Below are positions 34,104 to 42,852 of a stretch of DNA of 64,000 nucleotides, one piece after another. The stretch covers positions 62,001 to 126,000 of the forward strand of contig NZ_ATXK01000011.1 in NCBI RefSeq assembly GCF_000421645.1, read 5' to 3'. Numbering within the stretch: the stretch's first letter is position 1; every line of letters begins with the position of its first letter. Source of the DNA: Aurantimonas coralicida DSM 14790 (GTDB lineage: Bacteria; Pseudomonadota; Alphaproteobacteria; Rhizobiales; Rhizobiaceae). A model generated the notes under the pieces. The model saw only the letters and a program-made list of their open reading frames with translations, made no database searches and was not told the DNA's origin. Position numbers and translations under genes: made by a program.

Positions 34104-34231
34104 CGCCCCTTGCATGGCGGCCGCGGCGTGACCGAACCGGGCCGGTCGCACATGCGGCGAAGCGGGCGCGGCTTGCGTATCGGCAAGGCGATGGCTACAT
34201 CCGAAACCGTTATCGCAAAGGGCCCGATTTG

Positions 34232-34534
34232 ATGCTTGCAGTCACCTACGTCCTCTATCAGGCACTCAATCTGTACTGGTGGATCGTGATCGCGTCGGCC
34301 GTGTTGTCGTGGCTCTATGCCTTCAACATCGTCAATCCCGGCAATCCCTTCGTCGACTCCGTCGGCCGCTTCCTGTGGCAGATGACCGAGCCGGTCTATC
34401 GGCGCATCCGCCGGGTCCTGCCGGATCTCGGCGGCATCGACCTGTCGCCGCTGGTCGTCCTGTTCGCCATCATGTTCCTGCAGTATCTGATCGCGGTCTA
34501 CATCAATCCGGCGATCTACAGCGCCGGCATCTGA
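34232..34534 (+). CDS. YggT family membrane protein
   Basis: 100-residue protein with two long hydrophobic hairpins (VLYQALNLYWWIVIASAVLS and PLVVLFAIMFLQYLIAVYI) separated by the conserved loop NPFVDSVGRFLWQMTEPVYR. YggT proteins are implicated in membrane and osmotic functions and often sit with a DUF167 (YggU) gene, as here 21 bases downstream. ATG 34232 is used; a TTG at 34229 directly precedes it. Confidence 0.9.
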   Translation: MLAVTYVLYQALNLYWWIVIASAVLSWLYAFNIVNPGNPFVDSVGRFLWQMTEPVYRRIRRVLPDLGGIDLSPLVVLFAIMFLQYLIAVYINPAIYSAGI

Positions 34535-34555
34535 GCGATTGCTCCGCCCGGTCCG

Positions 34556-34873
34556 GTGACCGACGCGCGCTTCTGGCGGCCTGACGGCGAGGATGCCGTT
34601 CTCGTCGATCTCCGCCTGACGCCGAAATCAGCCGCTGACCGGATCGAGGGCAGCGTGACGGATGCGGCGGGACGCGCCTTCCTGAAGGCGCGGGTGCGGG
34701 CCGTGCCCGAGGACGGCAAGGCCAATGCCGCGCTTCTCAAGCTCCTTGCCAAGACGATCGGCGTTCCGAAATCGGCGGTGACGCTGGTCGCCGGCCACAC
34801 GTCGCGGGTGAAGACCCTGCGCCTCACCGGCGACGCCGGGCGCCTCGCGACGGCGCTCAACGCCCTGAACTGA
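34556..34873 (+). CDS. DUF167 (YggU) family protein
   Basis: 105 residues from GTG 34556, with the family core LRLTPKSAADRIEG, FLKARVRAVPEDGKANAALL and TLVAGHTSRVKTLRL. The fold is a small alpha/beta domain; the function is unknown. It forms a two-gene unit with yggT, an arrangement common across proteobacteria. A hairpin read by the opposing DUF1127 gene lies in the 114 bases that follow. Confidence 0.88.
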   Translation: MTDARFWRPDGEDAVLVDLRLTPKSAADRIEGSVTDAAGRAFLKARVRAVPEDGKANAALLKLLAKTIGVPKSAVTLVAGHTSRVKTLRLTGDAGRLATALNALN

Positions 34874-34888
34874 CCTCCAGACACCAAA

Positions 34889-34918
34889 ACGCCGCCCGAA
34901 CTCAGTCGAAGGCGGCGT
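34889..34918 (-). terminator. Terminator after the DUF1127 gene
   Basis: On the minus strand an 8-bp stem ACGCCGCC / GGCGGCGT with a 14-base loop runs into TTTTGG, 70 bases after the stop of the DUF1127 gene. It may also act weakly for DUF167 on the other strand. Confidence 0.6.
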
Positions 34919-34987
34919 GGCATGCATTCATGTGGGGCAGAGCGGATCGATGCCCGATCGCGGCGTCCTGCGCCGCGGCCTCAAGGC

Positions 34988-35137
34988 TCAGAGACGGCCG
35001 AAGCGGACGGCCTGAGTGATCTGCGACCGGCCGACGCCGATGTCGGCGAGCTCGCGGTCGTCCATCATTTCCAGCTGGCGGATCTGGTTACGATGGTTGC
35101 GGTAGGTGTTGAGGCGGGTTGTTAGACGGCGAAACAT
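34988..35137 (-). CDS. DUF1127 small protein
   Basis: 49 residues, rich in Arg: MFRRLTTRLNTYRNHRNQIR then LEMMDDRELADIGVGRSQIT. The pattern LxxMxDRELxDIGxxRxxI is the DUF1127 signature. In rhizobia and Rhodobacter such small proteins affect RNA turnover and phosphate or stress responses. ATG 35137 is preferred because AGGA lies 5 bases upstream; ATG 35176 (62 residues) has no ribosome site. The 243 bases upstream are A/T-richer than average and should hold its promoter. Confidence 0.85.
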   Translation of the reverse strand: MFRRLTTRLNTYRNHRNQIRQLEMMDDRELADIGVGRSQITQAVRFGRL

Positions 35138-35321
35138 GGGATCCTGATTCCAGGGTTTGGGGTTTTCGATAGCCATCAAGTAAGAGATCGCACTGCACAA
35201 AAGTAGTGCGTTTTGCTGCACGTCTCGTGTGCATTCTGCGCATGACGCAGTCATCAGTCCGTCAATATCTTCCGTGTTACGCTGCCGCCGCCCCCTCCTC
35301 GTCCGGACGGCCGAATGCAGA

Positions 35322-35351
35322 ACGGGCGCGGCGGTTGCCCGCCACGCCCGT
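35322..35351 (-). terminator. Hairpin after ppa
   Basis: On the minus strand a 13-bp stem with one U-G pair closes a GCAA tetraloop (arms 35322-35334 and 35339-35351), 30 bases past the ppa stop. T content after it is low, so its efficiency as a terminator is uncertain. Confidence 0.6.
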
Positions 35352-35380
35352 ATCTGAATGCTGTCTGTGGACCGGTCCGG

Positions 35381-35917
35381 TCAGCCCTTGGCGTTCTCGG
35401 CCCGCTCGACCGCCGCGGTGATCAGCGACCGCGCCTTGACGCTGTCGCCCCAGTCGCCGATCTTGACCCACTTGCCGGGCTCCAGATCCTTGTAGTGCTC
35501 GAAGAAGTGGGCGATCTGCAGCAGCGTGATTTCCGGCAGGTCGCCATATTCGCGAACGTTCTCGAAACGCCGCGTGATGTGCGGCGACGGCACGGCGATG
35601 ATCTTCTCGTCCTCGCCGCTGTTGTCTTCCATGACCAGCACGCCGATCGGGCGGCAATTGATCACGCAGCCGGGAAACAGCGGCCGGGTGTTGCAGATCA
35701 GGACGTCGATCGGATCGCCGTCGTCGGACAGGGTGTGCGGCACGAAGCCGTAATTCCCCGGATAGGTCATCGGCGTGTAGAGGAAGCGGTCGACGACCAG
35801 GCAGCCGGCGTCCTTGTCCATCTCGTACTTGATCGGATGGCCGCCCAGCGGCACCTCGATGATGACGTTGATGTCTTCCGGCGGGTTCTTGCCGCGGGCG
35901 ATCGCGTCGATGCGCAT
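35381..35917 (-). CDS. ppa: Inorganic pyrophosphatase Ppa
   Basis: Family I soluble pyrophosphatase of 178 residues. Active-site features are [20 protein letters not shown] (Glu and Lys), [20 protein letters not shown] with the DxDPxD-like metal site, and [20 protein letters not shown]. It pulls biosynthetic reactions by hydrolysing PPi. ATG 35917 follows AAGGA; an in-frame upstream extension is unlikely. It is monocistronic. Confidence 0.96.
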   Translation of the reverse strand: MRIDAIARGKNPPEDINVIIEVPLGGHPIKYEMDKDAGCLVVDRFLYTPMTYPGNYGFVPHTLSDDGDPIDVLICNTRPLFPGCVINCRPIGVLVMEDNSGEDEKIIAVPSPHITRRFENVREYGDLPEITLLQIAHFFEHYKDLEPGKWVKIGDWGDSVKARSLITAAVERAENAKG

Positions 35918-36129
35918 GATGTGTCCTTCCAGATGTGGCCTGTCGATCCGAACGGGCGACCCGCCTCGCATGTCCTTGAAGGACGCGAGAGCGATCCATG
36001 GCAGGGATGATCGCGTTGGTGGCCCGGTTTCCCCGAAGACGCTCTAGCCGCTCCGGCGAACCCGCGCAACACGCGGCTGCGCAGGCTGTCCGCCCCTTCG
36101 GCCAGGCACGCGCCGGCCGGCTGCGGACG

Positions 36130-36636
36130 TCAGTTCCAGAGGAAGGCGATCTTGGCGACCTTGCGCGTGTCGAAGCATTCGCTGCCTTCGGCGATGTCGC
36201 GTCCGCCGAGGCGCCCGTAGAACTCGATCGCCCGGTCGTTCTCGGCCAGCGCCCAGACCACCAGCCCCTTCAGGCCGCGCTCGCGCAACAGCGCGGCGGC
36301 GGCTTCGAACAGGCGCTTGCCGAAGCCGAGCCCCTGATATTCGGGCCGCAGATACAGCTCGTAGATTTCGCCGTCGGCGCGCAACGCCTCGGTACGGTTG
36401 CGGCCCAGCGTGGCGTAGCCGATCGGCGCGCCGGAGAACTCGGCCACCAGGATCGCCGCCCCGCTGCGGATCGCCGTGTCCCACCAGTCGTCGTTGCGCC
36501 GGCCGATCATCTTTTCGAGGCTGCCATGCGGGATCAGCCCGCCATAGGCGCCGCGCCACGACGTGGCATGCACCGCGGACAGGGCGGCGGCATCGTGCGG
36601 TTCGGCCAGACGGATTTCGGCGGCAAGCGTCTTCAT
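36130..36636 (-). CDS. GNAT N-acetyltransferase
   Basis: 168 residues with the complete GNAT order: IRLAEPHDAAALSAVHATSW, IGYATLGRNR, EIYELYLRPEYQGLGFGKRLF (acetyl-CoA loop QGLGFG), and ENDRAIEFYGRLGGRDI. It most resembles RimI-like acetyltransferases of unknown substrate. The region just upstream of ATG 36636 carries TTAACC and ATAACC in tandem (36643-36654), overlapping where the ribosome site should be. Confidence 0.86.
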   Translation of the reverse strand: MKTLAAEIRLAEPHDAAALSAVHATSWRGAYGGLIPHGSLEKMIGRRNDDWWDTAIRSGAAILVAEFSGAPIGYATLGRNRTEALRADGEIYELYLRPEYQGLGFGKRLFEAAAALLRERGLKGLVVWALAENDRAIEFYGRLGGRDIAEGSECFDTRKVAKIAFLWN

Positions 36637-36790
36637 GGAAGCTTAACCATAACCCACATCGAACGATCCGTCTTGGTTCGCCGGCACCGTCCGGCGATTC
36701 GCGGCGACTGTAGTCGTCCGGGAGTCCGAGCGGGGACACAGCAAGCGGCTATCCCCCGGTTTTTGCTGGAAGGTCGGATCGAAGGCGCGT

Positions 36791-37171
36791 CTATCGGGGC
36801 GCCAGCACGCCCTGCGCCAGCGCCCGCTGGATGCCGGCGATATCGGCACGCCGCGACAATGGCCGTGTGATCGGCGACTGGCCGGACACCCAGAGCGTCA
36901 TTTCCGAATCCGTATCGAAGCTGCCTGCGGTCTCGATGGCGAACATGGTGATCGACCGATAGGGCACCGACTGGATGTGCCGCTTGCGGCCGGTCATGCC
37001 CTGCTTGTCGACCATGATCAGGCGCAGATCGGTGAACACCAGGAGATCCCGCACGATCTGGAAGGCGAGTTCGACACCCTCTCCGGGCAACAGGATCGGC
37101 GCCAGATCGGCCTCAATCGCCGTCGCGTCCGCATCGCTGGAAAGGCCCATCAGGCCGGAAATCAGTCCCAT
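36791..37171 (-). CDS. PH-domain protein (bacterial PH, YokE/bPH type)
   Basis: 126 residues: PILLPGEGVELAFQIVRDLL then VFTDLRLIMVDKQGMTGRKR and IQSVPYRSITMFAIETAGSF then DTDSEMTLWVSG. The strand order with FTDLRLIMVDKQG and PYRSI is typical of the bacterial pleckstrin-homology domains of the DUF1696/PF08000 group. The role is unknown; no signal or transmembrane segment is seen. ATG 37171 is 206 bases from the divergent aminotransferase start. Confidence 0.82.
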   Translation of the reverse strand: MGLISGLMGLSSDADATAIEADLAPILLPGEGVELAFQIVRDLLVFTDLRLIMVDKQGMTGRKRHIQSVPYRSITMFAIETAGSFDTDSEMTLWVSGQSPITRPLSRRADIAGIQRALAQGVLAPR

Positions 37172-37376
37172 CGCATCACATCCCCGTTTCGTCTTCGCCG
37201 CCATGTCGGGCGCCGCCCGGCACTGTCCACTCGCGACGGCCACCGACGATGGCCGTCAGTTTTTCTAAGGCCCGGATCAGAATTTGAAACTCCGCCTTAC
37301 CGGCTCGGCGGATTAAGGTCTGCCCCAACTGGCCTCGCGGCACCCGTTCGCGCGGCTGCGCGTCTGGGAGGATCGC

Positions 37377-38588
37377 ATGAAGCACGGTATCCGGCATCTC
37401 TACATTCCCGGCCCCACCAATGTCCCGGAGCGCGTCCGGCGGGCCATGAACGTGCCGATGGAAGACCAGCGGGCGCCTGATTTTCCGGCCTTGTCTCTGC
37501 CCCTCTTCCAAGATCTGAAGCGTGTCTTCAAGATGCGCGAGGGACGCGTCTTCATGTATCCCTCCTCCGGCACCGGGGCCTGGGAAGCGGCCATCCAGAA
37601 CACCCTGGCGCGCGGCGACAAGGTGCTGATGTCGCGCTTCGGCCAGTTCTCGCATCTGTGGGTCGACATGGCCCAAAGGCTCGGGCTCGATGTCGAGGCC
37701 ATCGACGTGGAATGGGGCACCGGCGTGCCGCTCGATGCCTATGAACGCGCGATTGCGGCGGACCGGGCCCATACGATCCGCGCCGTCTTCGTCACCCACA
37801 ACGAGACCGCGACCGGCGTGACCTCGGATGTCGCCGGCGTCCGGCGGTTGCTCGATGCCCACCAGCACCCGGCATTGATCTTCGTGGACGGCGTCTCGTC
37901 CATCGCCTCGATCGACTTCCGGCAGGACGAATGGGGCGTCGATCTCGCCGTCGCGGGGTCGCAGAAGGGCTTCATGCTGCCGGCCGGCCTGTCCTTCCTG
38001 GCCGTCTCCGAAAAGGCGCTGGCGGCGGCTCGCGACAACCGGCCGAAGATGGAGCGCACCTATTTCGCCTTCGCCGACATGATCACCCAGAACGCCAACG
38101 GCTTCTTTCCCTATACCCCGCCGACGCAATTCTTCCACGGGCTGCGGGTGGCGCTGGACATGCTCTTCGAGGAGGGGTTGGAAAACGTCTTCGCCCGTCA
38201 TCACCGGCTGGCCGAGGGGGTGCGGCGGGGCGTCGCCGCCTGGGGCCTGAAGCTGCAGGCCGTGGCGCCGCAATGGCATTCCGACACCGTGTCGGCGATC
38301 CGCGTTCCCGAGGGCGTCGATGCGAATGCGGTGATCCGCACCGCCTATGAGCGTTACGACACCTCGCTCGGCGGCGGGCTGGCCCAGCTCTCCGGCAAGG
38401 TGTTCCGCATCGGCCATCTCGGCGATCTCAACCCGGCGATGTGCCTGACGGCGCTGAGCGTTGCGGAAATGGCGCTGGCCGATGCCGGCGCGAAGATCGA
38501 GCCGGGTTCGGGCGTCGCGGCCGCGCAAGGCTGGTACCGGGATGCCGCGGTCGAGGGGAGCGCCCTCATGCAACACGCCGCGGAATAG
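37377..38588 (+). CDS. Class V aminotransferase, serine-glyoxylate type
   Basis: 403-residue PLP enzyme. It opens HLYIPGPTNVPERVRRAMNV, has the phosphate-binding FMYPSSGTGAWEAAIQNTL, FVDGVSSIASIDFRQDEWGV and the Schiff-base Lys in AGSQKGFMLPAGLSF. The GTGAWEA and GSQKGF motifs place it with serine-glyoxylate / aspartate-glyoxylate aminotransferases used in serine-cycle, photorespiratory or beta-hydroxyaspartate metabolism. No partner genes of those routes are adjacent, so the amino donor is not resolved. ATG 37377 follows GGGAGGATCGC. Confidence 0.88.
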   Translation: MKHGIRHLYIPGPTNVPERVRRAMNVPMEDQRAPDFPALSLPLFQDLKRVFKMREGRVFMYPSSGTGAWEAAIQNTLARGDKVLMSRFGQFSHLWVDMAQRLGLDVEAIDVEWGTGVPLDAYERAIAADRAHTIRAVFVTHNETATGVTSDVAGVRRLLDAHQHPALIFVDGVSSIASIDFRQDEWGVDLAVAGSQKGFMLPAGLSFLAVSEKALAAARDNRPKMERTYFAFADMITQNANGFFPYTPPTQFFHGLRVALDMLFEEGLENVFARHHRLAEGVRRGVAAWGLKLQAVAPQWHSDTVSAIRVPEGVDANAVIRTAYERYDTSLGGGLAQLSGKVFRIGHLGDLNPAMCLTALSVAEMALADAGAKIEPGSGVAAAQGWYRDAAVEGSALMQHAAE

Positions 38589-38618
38589 CCGCGGCCCGCC
38601 ACCCGCCCCGCAAACGAA

Positions 38619-38654
38619 AAGGGCCGCGCATCCCGGATGGAATGCGCGGCCCTT
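38619..38654. terminator. Bidirectional terminator aminotransferase / typA
   Basis: 13-bp perfect stem AAGGGCCGCGCAT / ATGCGCGGCCCTT with a 10-base loop, between two convergent genes. The minus-strand reading ends in TTTTCG, the better T-run, which serves typA. Confidence 0.82.
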
Positions 38655-38683
38655 GATGTGTCCGGCGAATGCCGTGCGGCGGA

Positions 38684-40510
38684 TCAGGCCGCCTTGCGGC
38701 TCTTGTCGAAGCGCTTGCGCTCGTTGGAGTCGAGATAGATCTTGCGCAGACGGATCGTCTTCGGCGTCACCTCGACGAGCTCGTCGTCCTGGATCCACGA
38801 CAGCGCCCGGTCGAGCGTCATGCGGATCGGCGGCGTCAGCTTGATCGCCTCGTCCTTGCCCGACGCGCGCATGTTGGTCAGCTTCTTGCCCTTCAGAACG
38901 TTCACTTCCAGATCGTTCTCGCGGGTGTGGATGCCGATGATCATGCCGGCATAGACCTTGACGCCGGCGTCGATGACCATCGGGCCGCGGTCTTCCAGGT
39001 TGAACATGGCGAAGGCCACGCTCTCGCCGGTGTCGTTGGAGATCAGGACGCCGGTGTTGCGTCCCGGCAGCTCACCCTTGAACGGGGCGTAGCTGTGGAA
39101 CAGCCGGTTCATGATCGCGGTGCCGCGCGTGTCGGTCAGGAGCTCCGACTGGTAGCCGATGAGGCCGCGGGTCGGGGCATGGAAGACGAGGCGCTGACGA
39201 TCGCCGCCCGACGGACGCAGCTCGATCATCTCGGCCTTGCGCTCGGACATCTTCTGCACGACGACGCCGGAATGCTCCTCGTCGACGTCGATGACGACCT
39301 CTTCGATCGGCTCGAGCGTCTGGCCGTTCTCGTCTTCCTTCATGACGACGCGAGGACGCGAGATGCCGATCTCGAAGCCTTCGCGGCGCATGGTCTCGAT
39401 CAGCACGGCCAGCTGCAGCTCGCCGCGGCCGGAGACGTAGAAGGAATCCTTGTCGGCGGCTTCCTCGATCTTCAGCGCGACGTTGCCCTCGGCTTCCTTC
39501 AACAGGCGGTCGCGGATGACGCGGCTGGTCACCTTGTCGCCCTCGGTACCGGCGAGCGGCGAATCGTTGACGATGAAGGACATCGTCACCGTCGGCGGAT
39601 CGATCGGCTGGGCGTGCAGCGGCTCGTTGACCTGCGGGTCGCAGAAGGTGTCGGCCACGGTGCCCTTGGACAGGCCCGCAATGGCGACGATGTCACCGGC
39701 TTCGGCGAATTCCAGCGGCACGCGCTCGAGGCCGCGGAAGGCGAGGATCTTGGAGATGCGGCCGCTTTCCAGCAGCTTGCCGTCGCCATGCAGCACCTTG
39801 ACCGCCTGGTTCGGCTTGATCGAGCCGGACTGGATGCGGCCGGTGATCAGGCGTCCGAGGAACGGGTTGGCTTCGAGGATGGTGCCGATCATCTTGAACG
39901 GCTCGTCCTTGCCGGCCGTGTCCGGCTCCGGAACATGCTTCAGGATCAGGTCGAACAGCGGGGTCAGGCCCTGGTCCTGCGGGCCTTCCGGCTCCTCGGC
40001 CATCCAGCCGCCACGGCCCGAACCGTAGAGGATCGGGAAGTCGAGCTGCTCTTCGGTCGCGTCGAGCGAGACGAACAGGTCGAAGATCTCGTTGAGGACT
40101 TCCTGATGGCGCTCGTCGGCGCGGTCGATCTTGTTGATCGCCACGATCGGCTTCAGGCCGACCTTCAGCGCCTTGCCGAGCACGAACTTGGTCTGCGGCA
40201 TCGGGCCTTCCGACGCGTCGACCAGGATCACGGCGCCGTCCACCATGTTCAGGATACGCTCCACCTCGCCGCCGAAATCGGCATGGCCCGGGGTGTCGAC
40301 GATGTTGATGCGGGTATCCTTCCACTCGACCGAAGTCGCCTTGGCCAGGATGGTGATGCCCCGCTCCTTCTCCAGGTCGTTGGAGTCCATCGCGCGGTCT
40401 TCGGTGCGCTGGTTCTCGCGGAACGATCCCGACTGCGCCAGGAGCTTGTCGACGAGTGTGGTTTTGCCATGATCGACATGCGCGATGATCGCGATGTTGC
40501 GGAGCTTCAT
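38684..40510 (-). CDS. typA: Ribosome-associated GTPase TypA/BipA
   Basis: Translational GTPase of 608 residues that helps 50S assembly under cold and stress. G1 is [15 protein letters not shown] (about 11), G3 is [16 protein letters not shown], and G4 is [15 protein letters not shown]-like domains and the BipA-specific C-terminal domain ([20 protein letters not shown] and [19 protein letters not shown]) follow. ATG 40510 ([17 protein letters not shown]) fits homologues; the ATG three codons upstream is an alternative. A shared terminator lies downstream. Confidence 0.96.
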   Translation of the reverse strand: MKLRNIAIIAHVDHGKTTLVDKLLAQSGSFRENQRTEDRAMDSNDLEKERGITILAKATSVEWKDTRINIVDTPGHADFGGEVERILNMVDGAVILVDASEGPMPQTKFVLGKALKVGLKPIVAINKIDRADERHQEVLNEIFDLFVSLDATEEQLDFPILYGSGRGGWMAEEPEGPQDQGLTPLFDLILKHVPEPDTAGKDEPFKMIGTILEANPFLGRLITGRIQSGSIKPNQAVKVLHGDGKLLESGRISKILAFRGLERVPLEFAEAGDIVAIAGLSKGTVADTFCDPQVNEPLHAQPIDPPTVTMSFIVNDSPLAGTEGDKVTSRVIRDRLLKEAEGNVALKIEEAADKDSFYVSGRGELQLAVLIETMRREGFEIGISRPRVVMKEDENGQTLEPIEEVVIDVDEEHSGVVVQKMSERKAEMIELRPSGGDRQRLVFHAPTRGLIGYQSELLTDTRGTAIMNRLFHSYAPFKGELPGRNTGVLISNDTGESVAFAMFNLEDRGPMVIDAGVKVYAGMIIGIHTRENDLEVNVLKGKKLTNMRASGKDEAIKLTPPIRMTLDRALSWIQDDELVEVTPKTIRLRKIYLDSNERKRFDKSRKAA

Positions 40511-40821
40511 AAGTGTCACCGGAAACGAGTTAAGGCCGCGGCGGGACCATCAATGGTCCACCCGGCGCGAATTCCACGCTCCCATACAGCAATTTGTGCG
40601 GGTGCGAAAGGTGGAGGCGTGTTTATGCGGCGCGACCCGCCCGTCCTCTTCACGGAAGACGGGGCGAACGCGACCGAACGAGCAACCCACATAGTCATTC
40701 TGCGCCCCGGACACAACAACCCGGCGCGATACATGCCACAACCGGACTTGACACAACGGAACAAAGGACGAACCATTTGCCCGCTGGAGTTCGATTCGCA
40801 GTCCTGCGGAAGGATGACACC
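40511..40821 (+). promoter_or_regulatory. Divergent intergenic region with a TTGACA element
   Basis: 311 bases between typA and the small repeat-protein gene, with no believable gene. TTGACA at 40748-40753 matches the -35 consensus. At 17 bases the -10 position reads AACCAT, a weak match, which would give a leader of about 40 bases for the gene at 40822. A clear typA promoter on the other strand is not evident to me. The region is less GC-rich than its flanks. Confidence 0.4.
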
Positions 40822-41031
40822 ATGACGACTGACAGCGGAAAAACCTTTCGGAATGCCGGGTCCGGTCAATACGTGACCAAGCGCTACGCCGAGACGCACC
40901 CCCACACGACGATCAGCGAGACCAGGGGCGGCGGCTCGACCCACGGCGCGCATCGCAGCGCGATCACCGGCCGCTTCGTCGGGCCGGCCGCGGCGGGCCG
41001 CTGGCCGGACCGGACCATCAAGGACAGCTGA
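40822..41031 (+). CDS. 69-residue protein made of two related repeats
   Basis: I cannot assign a function. The protein is two diverged copies of a 22-residue unit: RNAGSGQYVTKRYAETHPHT plus TI (about 10-31), and RSAITGRFVGPAAAGRWPDR plus TI (about 44-65). They share R.A..G.[YF]V....A...P..TI. The units are joined by SETRGGGSTHGAH. No signal or membrane segment is visible. Similar repeats occur in short bacterial and phage proteins, some carrying unsupported transporter names. AAGGA precedes ATG 40822 by 8-10 bases. It stands alone between typA and phoD. Confidence 0.75.
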   Translation: MTTDSGKTFRNAGSGQYVTKRYAETHPHTTISETRGGGSTHGAHRSAITGRFVGPAAAGRWPDRTIKDS

Positions 41032-41123
41032 TCCGTCACGGCATCCGCGCCCGCCGACCAGGAACCGGGCGACCGGCTGAAGCACGTGGCTCAGCCGGCC
41101 GGCCTGTCTGTCCCGCCGCTGCG

Positions 41124-42707
41124 TCACCCGCGCCGGACGGGGTCGAGCGTCGTCGTCCAGAGCTCCGTGTCGTCGGCATCCATCAGCCGGACCGTCATCT
41201 GCTCGCTGTCGCCGTCGATCTCGACGAGGCCGAAGAACTGCAGGCCCATGGACGGCGGCAGGTTGGCGCCCTGCTCCTCGGTCGGCGCCTTCACGAACCG
41301 CACCTCCGGCCCGAAGGTCTTGTCGAGATCGTTGGGGCCGAAGGTACCGGCATGGATCGGGCCCGACACGAACTCCCAGAAGGGGTCGAAATCCTGGAAG
41401 GCGGCGCGATCCGGGCTGTAGTGATGGGCCGCCGTGTAGTGGACATCGGCGGTGAGCCAGACCGTGTTGGCAATGCCGGCCGACTTGATGAAGCGCAGGA
41501 GGTCGGCGAATTCCATCTCGCGGCCCTTCGGCGCGCCGCCATCATTGTTGGACACCGCCTCGACGAGCTTCCTGTCGCCGACATTGTCCCAGACGACGAG
41601 GCCGATCGGCATGTCGGAGGCGATCACCTTCCAGGTGGCGTCTGACTTGGCCAGCTCCCGCTTCAGCCAGGCGATCTGCTCGGCGCCCATCATCTGCGTC
41701 GCCTCGGACGCCTCGGTTTCCAGCCCCTCGGTGTTGCCGCCGCGATAGGAGCGCAGGTCGAGGAAGAACACGTCGAGCAGCGGGCCATAGGCGATCTTGC
41801 GATAGACCCGGCCGGGCTCCTCGGCGACGTAGCCGATGGGCGTCATCTCATGGAAGGCGCGCGCGCTGCGAGCGGCCAGGAGGGCGATGTCCTTGACCGC
41901 ATAGCGGTCGTCGGCAGTCAGGTCCTTGGCCGAGGACCAGTTGTTGATGACCTCGTGGTCGTCCCACTGGAAGAAGGTCGGGACGCGCGCATTCATCGCC
42001 TGGACGTTCTTGTCCATGAGATTGTACTTCCACTGGCCGCGATACTCGTCCAGCGTCTCGGCGACCTTTTCCTTCTCCGGGATGAGAAGGTTCTTCCAGA
42101 CGCTGCCGTCGGCAAGTTCCACGCTCTCCTTCAGCGGGCCGTCGGCGTAGATCGTGTCGCCCGAATGCAGGAAGAAGTCCGGCTCGTGCTTTGCCATGGT
42201 GGCGTAGGCCTTCATGCCGCCGCGGCTCTCGTCGATGCCCCAGCCCTGCCCGACCGTGTCGCCGGACCAGGCAAAGCGGATCGAGCGGCGCGACGCCGGC
42301 GCCGTGCGGAAGCGCCCGACGATGGGCTCGGAGACGCCGTTGACGTCGCCGAGATCGGTGGCGACGGCACACCAGAAGATCTCCTGGTCCGATGGCAGCC
42401 CGGCGATCAGCCGCTTGGCGGTGAAGTCGGATTCCGGCAGCGTCGTCAGGCTGTGCAGCTTCTTCGCATCGGCAAAACTCTCGGTCGTCGCCCATTCGAA
42501 ATCGATGCGCGACGGCCGGTCGGCCCGCGTCCACACCATGCCGGAGGTGGCGTCCACGTCGCCGGTCTGGACGCCGTGGGTGAAGGCCGGGCGGCTGGCC
42601 GCACGGCTGATCGCCGGCATGGCAAGGCCGGAACCGGCGACGAGCGCCGCCGCCCCCGACGAGGCGAGGAAGCGGCGGCGGGACAGGGGAAAGCGTTTCG
42701 CAGACAT
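41124..42707 (-). CDS. phoD: Alkaline phosphatase D (PhoD)
   Basis: Exported phosphodiesterase/phosphatase of 527 residues. A twin-arginine signal is clear: LSRRRFLASSGAAALVAGSG. The mature enzyme shows FTHGVQTGDVDATSGMVWTR, DFFLHSGDTIYADGP, FFQWDDHEVINNW and VWLTADVHYTAAHHY, which hold the Ca/Fe metal ligands (Asp, His, Asn) of PhoD. It scavenges phosphate from organic esters in the periplasm or outside. ATG 42707 follows GGAGG. No Pho-box was identified in the 145 bases upstream. Confidence 0.93.
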   Translation of the reverse strand: MSAKRFPLSRRRFLASSGAAALVAGSGLAMPAISRAASRPAFTHGVQTGDVDATSGMVWTRADRPSRIDFEWATTESFADAKKLHSLTTLPESDFTAKRLIAGLPSDQEIFWCAVATDLGDVNGVSEPIVGRFRTAPASRRSIRFAWSGDTVGQGWGIDESRGGMKAYATMAKHEPDFFLHSGDTIYADGPLKESVELADGSVWKNLLIPEKEKVAETLDEYRGQWKYNLMDKNVQAMNARVPTFFQWDDHEVINNWSSAKDLTADDRYAVKDIALLAARSARAFHEMTPIGYVAEEPGRVYRKIAYGPLLDVFFLDLRSYRGGNTEGLETEASEATQMMGAEQIAWLKRELAKSDATWKVIASDMPIGLVVWDNVGDRKLVEAVSNNDGGAPKGREMEFADLLRFIKSAGIANTVWLTADVHYTAAHHYSPDRAAFQDFDPFWEFVSGPIHAGTFGPNDLDKTFGPEVRFVKAPTEEQGANLPPSMGLQFFGLVEIDGDSEQMTVRLMDADDTELWTTTLDPVRRG

Positions 42708-42852
42708 CGGGGAACCTCCAGCAGAAAGAGGCCCGCACCATCGCCAGCTTGCGTGGCAGGGCGATTGCAGCCCTGCGAAACTTTCGAGTCGTTCCAAACT
42801 GCGGCGGCGCCAGCGAAATTCCGGCCCGCCGCAGCAAGGAACGGCCCTGGCC

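Noticed and set aside
41073-41098. 8-bp stem CCGGCTGA / TCAGCCGG between the repeat-protein gene and phoD
   Set aside because: It has a 10-base loop and no T-run on either strand; too weak to call a terminator.
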